The notes beneath the pieces were generated by a model. It did no database searches. It saw nothing but the letters and a program-made list of their open reading frames with translations, and was not told the origin of the DNA. Both the position numbers and the translations under genes were made by a program. This document shows positions 6,101 through 13,367 of a stretch of 37,948 nucleotides of DNA, piece by piece. Source of the DNA: a virus; the IMG/VR virus record IMGVR_UViG_3300030104_004863, positions 1-37,948 of that record; one strand, given 5' to 3'. Each line of letters begins with the position of its first letter. The stretch's first letter is position 1.

Positions 6101-9100
6101 AGGTATAGAATAGCCTTGAGATTCAGCTATAGCATTTATTTTTTCTTGCACTTCCGGTTGTTTGATAACATCTAGGGTAGCATCAAAAGCGATTTCTTCC
6201 GCTAATGCTTCTGCTAATGTTGTTTTTCTGGCTCCTTTAGTGGATGCACCAACATTGTCACCTATAAAATAATCTACAAACTCTTGTTTTGTAATGCTTT
6301 TCTTTTTAAATATACTATTACCTTGTGCTGTTTTTTCTCTTTTTTGTTTGCCATTTTCGTCAAGAACAGGTTCAGCAAACGGTTTGAATCTTTTATTTAT
6401 AGTTGATTGTGGTAAAATATCATATATTAATTTAAAATTATCATTTAAAAAATTTTCATAAGATTTTTGTTTACCTAAAAATTTTGTAATTACAGGTTTC
6501 AAAAATGTTCTATAATTTTTTTGTAATTGTTTTTTAAATTGTGCAGATGTAATTTCTGGTAACTTAGTGCCAAAGCTTTTAACTACACTATTTTTTACAC
6601 GCTCTACTATATTATCATTTAATTTAAATGATAATCTTAAACTTTTTCTTTCTTGAATATTTTGTTGCGACTCTGTATCATCAGTAGCTTTTTGATCTGT
6701 TTCTGTTACTCCTTTAGCCTCTGTTATATCGGATTTAAATTTAGTATCTAATACTCTATTTGCAGCTTCTATAGCCCTAGATGATAAAAATTTATTTATA
6801 TAAGCCGCTAAAGGGACTCCCGATCCCGGGCTATATGTTTTAACCAAATCAATAACGCCTCTTTGACCAGTTAATATTTCATCAACTAATAAATCAGAAT
6901 TAGTAATAAAGCCAGGCACATCTCTAAATCTTTGCGCCTGTTTATTTGCCATTCCCCTGTATTTTTCTATTATTTCAAAAGCACCACTAAATCCTTTTTC
7001 ATTATATATATCTTGTATTTCATCAGATACTTTTGATTTTTGCATTTCATTTTCTAATGCTCCTATTTCTTTTATAGCATCTTTATCTAAAACACTTAAT
7101 ATCTCTTCGCTTAATTTATTTTCTTTTATACTTTTATCATAAGCTTTCATAAAATTATAAACTCCTTGTCCAGATTTAAAGTCTATATTTTCATATCCTT
7201 TTCCTTTATATAAATTTGTTACCCAATCTTTAATTTGTTCTCCAAAATTTAAATCAAATGAAATTCTATTTTTTACTAAACCTTCAGAAAATACATTCAA
7301 ATATTCAGTATAAAATTCTGTGGTGCCTTCTCTTTTGCCTTGTCTTTTCATTTCACCATCGGTCCATGCTTTCTGTCTAGAGGTCAGGGTATCCCGAAAC
7401 TCTTGTACTATTTTTTCTTGCATGGAAGCATCGCCTACCATAGCATTTAATATTGGGTGTAATACTTCGTGAGAGCCAACCCCTACGGCTCCAAGTTTTA
7501 AAGCAGATTGTTCATTAATTATTATTTGGCCTTTACCAATAAATACACCATTTACGCCACTAGAATCTTTTATAGTTTTACCACTTAATTTTTTAACTAA
7601 TTTATTAAATTCAGATGTAGATTTAGCTACAGTTGTTTTTAAGCCTAATTGTTTTGATGCTATTTCAGCAAAAGTAACATTTTCGCCATATTTTTGTTTT
7701 AAAGCACTATCAAATATTTCGTTATTTCTTTTTGATAATTTATCTATTTCTTTTTTATCGGATTTACTAATATCACTAATATTTTTAGCTTCCCCAATAA
7801 GAGCATTAATAGAGTCTATATTACTAGCATATTCTTGTAAATTGTCCCCTGTAATATTATCTATTGCTAATCTATTTATATTTTGTAATTGTCTAAATTT
7901 TTTAGCAGCTTTTGTGTTTAGCCCTAATAAAACACGGGCTCGCTGATTACCTTCTTTAGTCTTTTTTGCTAAAGCTTTAGCTATTTCTTTTTTTCTTTCA
8001 GCATGCTCTTTTTGAATATTATTTAATTGTTTTTTTACAATACCAGATGTTAACAATCTTTCAGCTCTTTCTTTAAGAACATTATTATTTTGTACAGCGC
8101 TTGCAACTGTTGAAAATCCTCCACCACTAAAAGTACCTATGATACCTTCGTCTATTATACTATAAGCGTCTTTTAATATACTTTTTGTTAATCTACCTTG
8201 TTTAACGCCAGGTATAAGCCCCTGTTGGTCTGTACTGTCAATTTCAAAAAATCCACCACCTTGTGAAAAAACATCGTCAGAATCAAACCAAAGCTTATCA
8301 TTTATTCTAGTTGATATTGCTTGGCCTATTTCTGTTAAACCCTCTTTGCCGGCAATGCCAATAATATCTAAAATTTTATCACTAATACCTTTATTCATCT
8401 GCTTAACAACTTTTTCTACAGACTCTTTTTTGCCTCCTCCTAGCAAATTAGCGCTTCTAAACATTCTTCTTGTTAAATAAGCGTCTGCCATTTCTATACC
8501 TCCAGTTGTTATAGCATTGCCATATAATTGCCAATAAGTTTTATCAGGGTTTTTTCTAACCTCTTCAGTAAATTTATCACCTGCAATACCTATACCTAAA
8601 GCGGCAGCCGTATAAGGATTCATAGAAGCAAGAGTGTAAGGCACGCTGCTTAAGCCATCGGTAACTATTCTTCTAGCTATTTGTTCAATATCTGCATCAG
8701 CCCCTTTTGCAATTTCTTCCGTTATTGTGTTTCCGTATTTAGCTCTTTCCTTTTCAATAACTTCTTTAAAAGGAGCACGCATTTCTTCTATTTCTTTTCT
8801 GCTTGTTAAAAAAGCTGTTGTACCAGTAGGCAATAAAGCTTTTACAAATGCGCCTGCACCATTTGAAAAAAAATCATCTTTTACAGCTATTAAAGCTCTT
8901 GCTATTTCCGCGTCTTTATCTTTTGTTTTGTTTGGTTCTAGCGAAAGAGCAGATGCTTTTGCTATTCCAACTAAATCAATACCACCAAAACTGGAGGCTA
9001 TATTTTTAGCTATTTGCATAGATTTACCAGGAGCTCTTAAGGCAGAAATAGCTCTAGTTGCTATAGATTCTTCTACATCTTTTAAATTATCTAAGGATAT

Positions 9101-9442
9101 TTCTATTGATGCGTCTCCTAATCCAGCTAAACCGGGTATTACACCACCTCTACCACCTCTAAATATTTTTGATCCTATATTTGTAGCGGTTGTAGCAAGA
9201 CTCATAGGCGCTACAATGCTTTTAGCAACTTTAAAAAATGGTGATTCCAAAAAACCATTTTCCGATTTGGATTCCATATCGGGCGCTACAGTTTCCTCCA
9301 CAACCGCACCCGGTGTTGTGGGAGTTTGAAAATCCTGTTGCATGCTTTTTTGCTCTTTAGCATTAGGATATTTTTGTAAAAATAATTCCTTGTCTTTAGG
9401 GTCAACTTCAACAACTTGACCATTTACTATATATTCTAACAT
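3158..9442 (-). CDS. Giant multidomain internal virion protein (ejected, polyvalent type)
   Basis: At 2094 residues this is the largest gene. It is probably packed in the capsid and ejected with the DNA, as inferred from its size, its place last in the virion module and its likeness to giant proteins of marine phages. Visible parts in order: a short N-terminal V-N-G-Q-V-V-E-V-D motif; hydrophobic Ala/Gly-rich stretches at about 65-120 and 260-290; an HExxH zinc-protease motif (H658-E659-V-L-H662) with E713 or E720 as a possible third ligand; a sigma-region-2-like stretch at about 854-895; a conserved helical domain at about 950-1110; a PD-(D/E)xK-like core (D1218, E1235-V-K1237); and a long conserved C-terminal part containing S-R-P-D-R-I-S-M-Q-Q-S-S and a basic tail of I-F-N-K-K repeats. 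Three F-S-(K/R) linkers may be processing sites. Activities are inferred. Confidence 0.8.
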   Translation of the reverse strand: MLEYIVNGQVVEVDPKDKELFLQKYPNAKEQKSMQQDFQTPTTPGAVVEETVAPDMESKSENGFLESPFFKVAKSIVAPMSLATTATNIGSKIFRGGRGGVIPGLAGLGDASIEISLDNLKDVEESIATRAISALRAPGKSMQIAKNIASSFGGIDLVGIAKASALSLEPNKTKDKDAEIARALIAVKDDFFSNGAGAFVKALLPTGTTAFLTSRKEIEEMRAPFKEVIEKERAKYGNTITEEIAKGADADIEQIARRIVTDGLSSVPYTLASMNPYTAAALGIGIAGDKFTEEVRKNPDKTYWQLYGNAITTGGIEMADAYLTRRMFRSANLLGGGKKESVEKVVKQMNKGISDKILDIIGIAGKEGLTEIGQAISTRINDKLWFDSDDVFSQGGGFFEIDSTDQQGLIPGVKQGRLTKSILKDAYSIIDEGIIGTFSGGGFSTVASAVQNNNVLKERAERLLTSGIVKKQLNNIQKEHAERKKEIAKALAKKTKEGNQRARVLLGLNTKAAKKFRQLQNINRLAIDNITGDNLQEYASNIDSINALIGEAKNISDISKSDKKEIDKLSKRNNEIFDSALKQKYGENVTFAEIASKQLGLKTTVAKSTSEFNKLVKKLSGKTIKDSSGVNGVFIGKGQIIINEQSALKLGAVGVGSHEVLHPILNAMVGDASMQEKIVQEFRDTLTSRQKAWTDGEMKRQGKREGTTEFYTEYLNVFSEGLVKNRISFDLNFGEQIKDWVTNLYKGKGYENIDFKSGQGVYNFMKAYDKSIKENKLSEEILSVLDKDAIKEIGALENEMQKSKVSDEIQDIYNEKGFSGAFEIIEKYRGMANKQAQRFRDVPGFITNSDLLVDEILTGQRGVIDLVKTYSPGSGVPLAAYINKFLSSRAIEAANRVLDTKFKSDITEAKGVTETDQKATDDTESQQNIQERKSLRLSFKLNDNIVERVKNSVVKSFGTKLPEITSAQFKKQLQKNYRTFLKPVITKFLGKQKSYENFLNDNFKLIYDILPQSTINKRFKPFAEPVLDENGKQKREKTAQGNSIFKKKSITKQEFVDYFIGDNVGASTKGARKTTLAEALAEEIAFDATLDVIKQPEVQEKINAIAESQGYSIPDNYLSQVAKEIDRGTDFQFSKEDGAEISRLLENLEFEYLESDFSTFWNTFTKLAAKQEIGTKKLKGQAVEYYVAKQLTNLKIPGLKITNLKELSTLATGDTGADIEIEIDKGGTIYKGTVEVKDSIKSKLGSVSFTGPVNNLTIASGVNLTQDVINKIKEEVQENVNKWDEAYKKLTGSYPTNKKGERAFPYEIPRDVDLKKLPVRTTKIIVPGLNPIIDHYNKGDINLMITLDKGAYLMGQNPTDAALDNFSDMNANTLINAGFYSTSSNEKTRTLTFRAYLNIEKASKLLDGKPLSELQFSRENKLDTEFNNIIEQKTGILSEARFSKVKAKRRGMGKGMFNFFIPHSAEDFQGLMYSILPKGKEGNKAMEWMRQNLFRPYGVAMENISRERMALMNNWKALKKNIKDVPKLLPTKTPDGDFTYEQAIRVFIWDKQNIDIPGLTATDKKTLSGYIKNDTELLNFANQLIGINKEHGYPSPGASWDSGTITTDLYESLNKNVRQKHLTKWQSNIDAIFTEENFNKLQAAKGEAYVSALKNILSRMKSGRNAPGGGNKQVNAWLEWLNNSVGAIMFLNVRSAVLQTISTVNYINWHDNNPLKAAKAYANQPQFWKDFSTLFNSDFLKERRGGLKLNVSESEIADQAKEKGVRGAISYLLNKGFVLTRAADSFAIANGGAALYRNRINSYIKQGLSQKEAEEKAFKDFRELTEEAQQSSRPDRISMQQSSALGRVILAFANTPMQYTRLMKRGAQDLAAGRGDWKTNMSKIMYYGFVQNFIFNAMQQALFALGFDDEEDEKKKEKYSSIANGMVDSVLRGTGVGGAAVMTAKNIAVDVAKRAKRSRPNFQDSAWKLLDISPPLDSKVSKLRSAGYVIGKEKDEILDKGLSLDNPANMAIAQTISATTNVPLDRVLRLYDNTKAAVAEDTEAWQRVALLLGWSTWELGMEKEKSKNPKKKKPKSIFNKKQNIFNKKKSKIFN

Positions 9443-9457
9443 AATTTAACTTTTATT

Positions 9458-10951
9458 TTATCTTCCAGCTCTTATGCCAGGAATCATTTTTAATTGTTGT
9501 AAAAATGGAACATCCATTTCAAGCGCTTTTTCTACATTATTTTTTTCTTCAATTTCTCCTGTTTTAGGATTAAATTTAACTGTAGTATTTTTAATTTGTT
9601 TCATAAAATTATCATATGCCTGATCAATATTGAATTGTCCTAATTGTTCAGTAATACCTTGTGATCCACCATAAAATTTTCTTAAATCATTTTTCATTTG
9701 TTGCCCAACAATAAATCGCCACGTTTCTTTGTTCGTAAAATCTATTTCGTATGATTCAGAAACATCCTTATCATTTTCATCTTTAAATTTTTTAGTTATA
9801 ACAATGCTACCAGGTTTTGCGCCATCTTTTATTTCATCCCCGAATTCAAGTTTTTTATCTATAAAATAATTTTTAAGACCGTTAATATCACTGGTGTATG
9901 ATTTATAATCATTTTCTGCAGATTCTAAATTAATTTTATCTTTACTTTGTTTATTAACAGTAGCAGTTATATCTTTTCTATCAAATTCTAAATTTATAAG
10001 TTTATTTTTTATTTCATTAGAAAGAGCATTGTATATTTCTTGGTCTTGTTCTTCAGAGCCTGTATATTCACCCATTACTTTTTCTTTAATGCTATCTTCA
10101 AAATAAGCTGCTTTTTGTTCTTTACTCAATGCGCCTAAAATTAAATCTTTATTAAGATTATCCGCTAAATAAGGATCAATATTTTCAGATTTAATTTTAC
10201 CATATTCAAAAACTTTACCCCCTATGGATCTTCTTTTATAAGTTATAGCTTCATTGCCTTGTTTCGAATTTTTAATATTTGATAATAAGCTATTGGCTAT
10301 AGGGGTGGCATCGAAAGTAAATTTTGTTTGAGGAGTGTATAACCTGCTATCAGATAACAAATTTTTTGCTGAAATGTTTTTTATTTGAAAATCTTTAGGA
10401 TTTTTTGTTGGTAGTGATAAAATAAGACTATCTCCTTTTTCGCCTGCAGACAAAATAAAATTTTCTTTTAATAGCCCGCTTCGGACCATGTTACTAGTAA
10501 AATTATCCGGCCCAAATCTAACATCTTCTAAACTTACTTCTGGATTTTTAGAATTACTAATGTTTTCAATCAAACCTCTGATTCCTTGAGCCTCAAATAA
10601 TATGTTATTATATCCGTCCATTTTACTAGAGTATTCGTCTAAACTTATTCTGCCTAATTTATATTGTTTTACAATATTACCCACATTTTCTTTGAGACTT
10701 GTAATAAATTGTCTATTTTGAGCCGAAGCATTGCCCAGCCGCTCTCGTAATTCTTTTTGATATTTTTCACTAACCATATATGCCTGCTCTTCGGCTGCTT
10801 TTAATTTTTGTTTACCCTTTGCAATTCCTTTTGCAAATTGTATAGCTCCCTGAGCTAAACCCTCTCCTAAACCGCCTTTATATCTTATAGCCGTGGGGCT
10901 TGCATATTGTCCGTAATTATAATTTCCGTATGTTACTTTTGGTAATGCCAT
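9458..10951 (-). CDS. Internal virion / ejection protein, unknown family
   Basis: The 497-residue product starts M-A-L-P-K-V-T-Y-G-N-Y-N-Y-G-Q-Y, then has a Gly/Ala-rich amphipathic stretch (about 27-50) and a long charged coiled-coil-like region to about 130. The rest is mixed and rich in Lys, Asp and Asn with no catalytic motif that I can see. It lies between a small Gln/Ala-rich virion protein and the giant internal protein, the place where short-tailed phages keep internal core proteins that form the ejection channel. That position is the main support for the call. It starts 15 nt downstream of the possible frameshifted end of its upstream neighbour. Confidence 0.55.
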   Translation of the reverse strand: MALPKVTYGNYNYGQYASPTAIRYKGGLGEGLAQGAIQFAKGIAKGKQKLKAAEEQAYMVSEKYQKELRERLGNASAQNRQFITSLKENVGNIVKQYKLGRISLDEYSSKMDGYNNILFEAQGIRGLIENISNSKNPEVSLEDVRFGPDNFTSNMVRSGLLKENFILSAGEKGDSLILSLPTKNPKDFQIKNISAKNLLSDSRLYTPQTKFTFDATPIANSLLSNIKNSKQGNEAITYKRRSIGGKVFEYGKIKSENIDPYLADNLNKDLILGALSKEQKAAYFEDSIKEKVMGEYTGSEEQDQEIYNALSNEIKNKLINLEFDRKDITATVNKQSKDKINLESAENDYKSYTSDINGLKNYFIDKKLEFGDEIKDGAKPGSIVITKKFKDENDKDVSESYEIDFTNKETWRFIVGQQMKNDLRKFYGGSQGITEQLGQFNIDQAYDNFMKQIKNTTVKFNPKTGEIEEKNNVEKALEMDVPFLQQLKMIPGIRAGR

Positions 10952-10966
10952 AATTTATTATATTTT

Positions 10967-11079
10967 TTATAATCCTGTTCTGCTTGGTGAATTAGTGAAA
11001 TAAGGATTAGTAACAGCAAAAGCTGAAGTTAAATCACTATTGCTTGGTCTAGTTTGAGGGCTTACCGATGATCGTGCCC
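10967..11079 (-). other. Open -1 frame continuing the upstream virion gene
   Basis: After the stop at 11080-11082 the -1 reading frame stays open to TAA at 10967-10969. It encodes about 38 further residues of protein-like sequence (S-S-V-S-P-Q-T-R-P-S-N-S-D, then A-V-T-N-P-Y-F-T-N-S). The frame is also open upstream of the stop, so a -1 shift near 11083-11100 would join it to the upstream gene. Otherwise this would be a 128-bp gap in a block where gaps are usually under 30 bp. I see no classic slippery heptamer, so a base missing or added in the assembly, or a natural frameshift mutation, is as likely as programmed shifting. Confidence 0.45.
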
Positions 11080-11688
11080 CTACTTTGACCCTAACCCTTC
11101 GCCGAATCCTCCAGCTAAAGAAGCAAGAACTACACCTGTATTAGCGCCCATAGCACCCAAAGCATCAGATCTTTGTTGTCCGTATTGTTGAACCATTGCT
11201 GCACTTCTTGATATATCTGCAATATCCCTGCTTTCTCGTGCTTGAAACTGAAATGTTCTGCCTAATATATCTGCCTGTTGTAGTCTTTGAGCTTCTGCCA
11301 TTCTTCTTTGTTCAGCCTGTTGCTGACCTTGTGCTCTTAGCCTTGTGTTTTGCGCTTCCTGTTGTTGTATGGTTGCAGCCACACCTCTTTTACTTTGTAA
11401 AGCAGCTTGTGCCAATGCGGTAGCCCCTGCGGCCCCAGCCCCTGTAGATCTCAAAGTATCTAATGTATTAGCTAAAGATATGTCCGCCTGCTCTGCTTGC
11501 ATTTCAGCCGCAGCAGTAGAAACTTGTAAATTAGCAAAAGGATTACTAATCATGCCGCTTAAATCTGATACGTTTTCATATGGATTTATTATATCTTGTC
11601 TCCCCGCTATTTGTTGGTCTAATTTTTCTTGAGCTGAAATTTGTTGCTTTCTAGCTTTTCGAGCTGCTATTGCACTAAATACTGCCAT
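11080..11688 (-). CDS. Ala/Gln-rich internal virion protein (gp14-like position)
   Basis: The 202-residue product is almost all helical: a basic start (A-A-R-K-A-R-K-Q-Q), the pattern I-N-P-Y-E-N...I-S-N-P-F-A-N-L-Q-V, then a long Ala/Gln/Arg-rich region (A-L-A-Q-A-A-L-Q-S-K-R-G-V-A) with strong coiled-coil character. The I-N-P-F/Y-x-N-L-x-V and S-L-A-N-T-L-D-T-L-R-x-T-G-A-G motifs are familiar from short-tailed marine phages, where the gene sits beside large internal virion proteins. By position it corresponds to the small internal core protein of T7-like virions, without clear sequence homology. The C-terminus may continue in the -1 frame to 10967. It starts 3 bp after the acetyltransferase-like gene. 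Confidence 0.65.
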   Translation of the reverse strand: MAVFSAIAARKARKQQISAQEKLDQQIAGRQDIINPYENVSDLSGMISNPFANLQVSTAAAEMQAEQADISLANTLDTLRSTGAGAAGATALAQAALQSKRGVAATIQQQEAQNTRLRAQGQQQAEQRRMAEAQRLQQADILGRTFQFQARESRDIADISRSAAMVQQYGQQRSDALGAMGANTGVVLASLAGGFGEGLGSK

Positions 11689-11691
11689 TGT

Positions 11692-12090
11692 TTATAAATT
11701 TTTTATTATTTCATATGATGGTTTTTTATCAACATTCCATCCTAATTTTTTATGTGTTTCTATTAGATTTTTATGTCTACCAATAGAAAATATATATTTT
11801 ATTCCTTGATCTTTTAAAACGCGCTCTACGGCTTGAATTAAGAGTATTATCGCGTCTTTTCTGTCACTTTCTCTATATTTTGGATTAGATATAATCCATT
11901 CAAGTAAAGCTGCTTTAGAATTAGTCATATAAACAAATCCTGCAACTATACTTATATTGTTTTTTTCAACTATAAATCCGGTATCAGGCAAAAAATCTTT
12001 TGCCACAGGCGGCCATTTCCATGCTTTCCACCATTGTGATAGCATTTTATAGTCTAACTCTTTATTGAGTCTGCGTATATTAAATTTCAT
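11692..12090 (-). CDS. GNAT-like acetyltransferase in the tail module
   Basis: The 132-residue product resembles a short GNAT N-acetyltransferase. It has an N-terminal W-W-K-A-W-K-W-P-P segment, the strand pair L-P-D-T-G-F-I-V and I-V-A-G-F-V-Y, a central strand L-L-E-W-I-I-S-N-P-K-Y-R, a helix, and a C-terminal strand Y-I-F-S-I followed by H-K-K-L-G-W, a usual end of the fold. The acetyl-CoA loop (normally Q/R-x-x-G-x-G/A) is not clear; R-E-S-D-R-K-D-A holds that place, so activity is uncertain. Such genes recur inside virion modules of marine phages. It begins immediately after the stop of the nozzle B gene, so it is co-expressed with tail genes. Confidence 0.7.
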   Translation of the reverse strand: MKFNIRRLNKELDYKMLSQWWKAWKWPPVAKDFLPDTGFIVEKNNISIVAGFVYMTNSKAALLEWIISNPKYRESDRKDAIILLIQAVERVLKDQGIKYIFSIGRHKNLIETHKKLGWNVDKKPSYEIIKNL

Positions 12091-13335
12091 TTAACTTGAT
12101 TTTACTATATTGTGAGATACAGAAAATAATTCTACATCACTTGTAGTTGTGTCATGAGACATCTTAACGGTAGATATAAATCCTTTTAATCCCGAAGCAT
12201 CTACTCCAACTATTTGATTTGCAACTGTGCTACCTGCTTTAGCCCTAAGAGGTGCATAATATTTATCTTCTTTCTTTATAAATTTAATCGGTATTACACC
12301 AGCATTAGCTGTGTTGGTATTTGACAACACTTTAAAAGCTTCATTATTCAAATCTGTTATTGCGGAGTCCATTATCCAACCAGAACTGCCCTCATAGTTA
12401 ATTGTATTATAATTTTTAACTGTAGAAGGATTTTGATTTACTACAAAAGTAATATTGCTTGGTGAATAACTATCATAAAAAGTATTTTTTATATTAGTAG
12501 AATCAGAATAATGTTCCCATATATCAGAATCTTTAAATGTAAAAAATCTTTTATTTATACTAACTCCCGCTTCAGGATTAAAGCTATAAAAACTTACCCA
12601 TCCTTTTACTGATTCATCATAAGATAGAGTTTGAAAAGTGTCACCATCTAAATTAGTTGTAGAAAACTTTTTAGTGTTGAGCACATAAGTATCAGAAACA
12701 TCGTCATACATACCAACTATTTCACTTGCTTCTTTTAAATTATCTTTAAAAAAATCACGCATTCCTGCTTGAGATATTTCAGTTATGCCGTCTCTTGATA
12801 ATCTTAATACAGCTCCTCGATTTACATCAGTAAAATATTTTCTATTACCTTTAAAAGCAAAGCTTTCAGGGTTTTTACTTATACCATACTTTCCAAGATA
12901 AGGAACTATTTGTCCAATAATTTTAGCGCCAGATGCAGTTAAATTACCACCCTCTGCAGTAAATATTGCGTCTTTGTCTATAAGAGCGTAACTAACTTTA
13001 CTTTCTTGAAATATATTTAAGTTAGTGTCTTCAGCATGTAATTTTTGTATACTTCCATTTATAGGATCTACAGCTCTTGTAATTTTTTCGCCAGCGCTAA
13101 ATACATTAGTTTGATTTATATCTGTTCTTGAATTATAAATACCAGAATATATTAAAGCATTGCTTCTTCTGTTTTCTTCATAATTTTCATTTGTAATGTA
13201 CGCTTTTGGGCCTAATCCAGCTGATAAACTATTAAAATCGCCTTTTATTCTAGACTCTTCTACAAAAACTTTATTATTTGTAGCACTTCTAAGAATAAAT
13301 GTATTAAAAAATTGTATATCAATTACGTATGCCAT
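12091..13335 (-). CDS. Tail nozzle protein, distal propeller part (nozzle B)
   Basis: The 414-residue product is beta-rich and looks like part of a beta-propeller tail tip. Its core runs E-E-S-R-I-K-G-D-F-N (27-35), N-R-R-S-N-A-L-I-Y-S-G-I-Y-N-S (55-69), G-S-I-Q-K-L-H-A-E-D-T-N-L (94-106), K-Y-G-I-S-K-N-P-E-S-F-A (149-160) and L-R-L-S-R-D-G-I-T-E-I-S (177-188). I recognise this ordered motif series from structural proteins of Bacteroidetes and marine short-tailed phages, where I recall it as the C-terminal part of a longer tail protein. Here it is its own gene, 32 bp after the gene for the proximal part. There is no signal or membrane segment. The nozzle assignment is by similarity and position. 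Confidence 0.7.
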   Translation of the reverse strand: MAYVIDIQFFNTFILRSATNNKVFVEESRIKGDFNSLSAGLGPKAYITNENYEENRRSNALIYSGIYNSRTDINQTNVFSAGEKITRAVDPINGSIQKLHAEDTNLNIFQESKVSYALIDKDAIFTAEGGNLTASGAKIIGQIVPYLGKYGISKNPESFAFKGNRKYFTDVNRGAVLRLSRDGITEISQAGMRDFFKDNLKEASEIVGMYDDVSDTYVLNTKKFSTTNLDGDTFQTLSYDESVKGWVSFYSFNPEAGVSINKRFFTFKDSDIWEHYSDSTNIKNTFYDSYSPSNITFVVNQNPSTVKNYNTINYEGSSGWIMDSAITDLNNEAFKVLSNTNTANAGVIPIKFIKKEDKYYAPLRAKAGSTVANQIVGVDASGLKGFISTVKMSHDTTTSDVELFSVSHNIVKSS

Positions 13336-13367
13336 ATTTTAATATTATTACATTTTTTATAGTTATT

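Noticed and set aside
8727-9329. 200-residue plus-strand open frame inside the giant protein gene
   Set aside because: It is antisense to well-supported coding sequence, has the biased composition of a shadow frame and matches no family I know.
11692-12090. Host-derived cargo (moron) gene
   Set aside because: The acetyltransferase-like gene is packed with zero spacing in the tail operon, on the same strand and with similar composition, so it looks like an integral part of the module.
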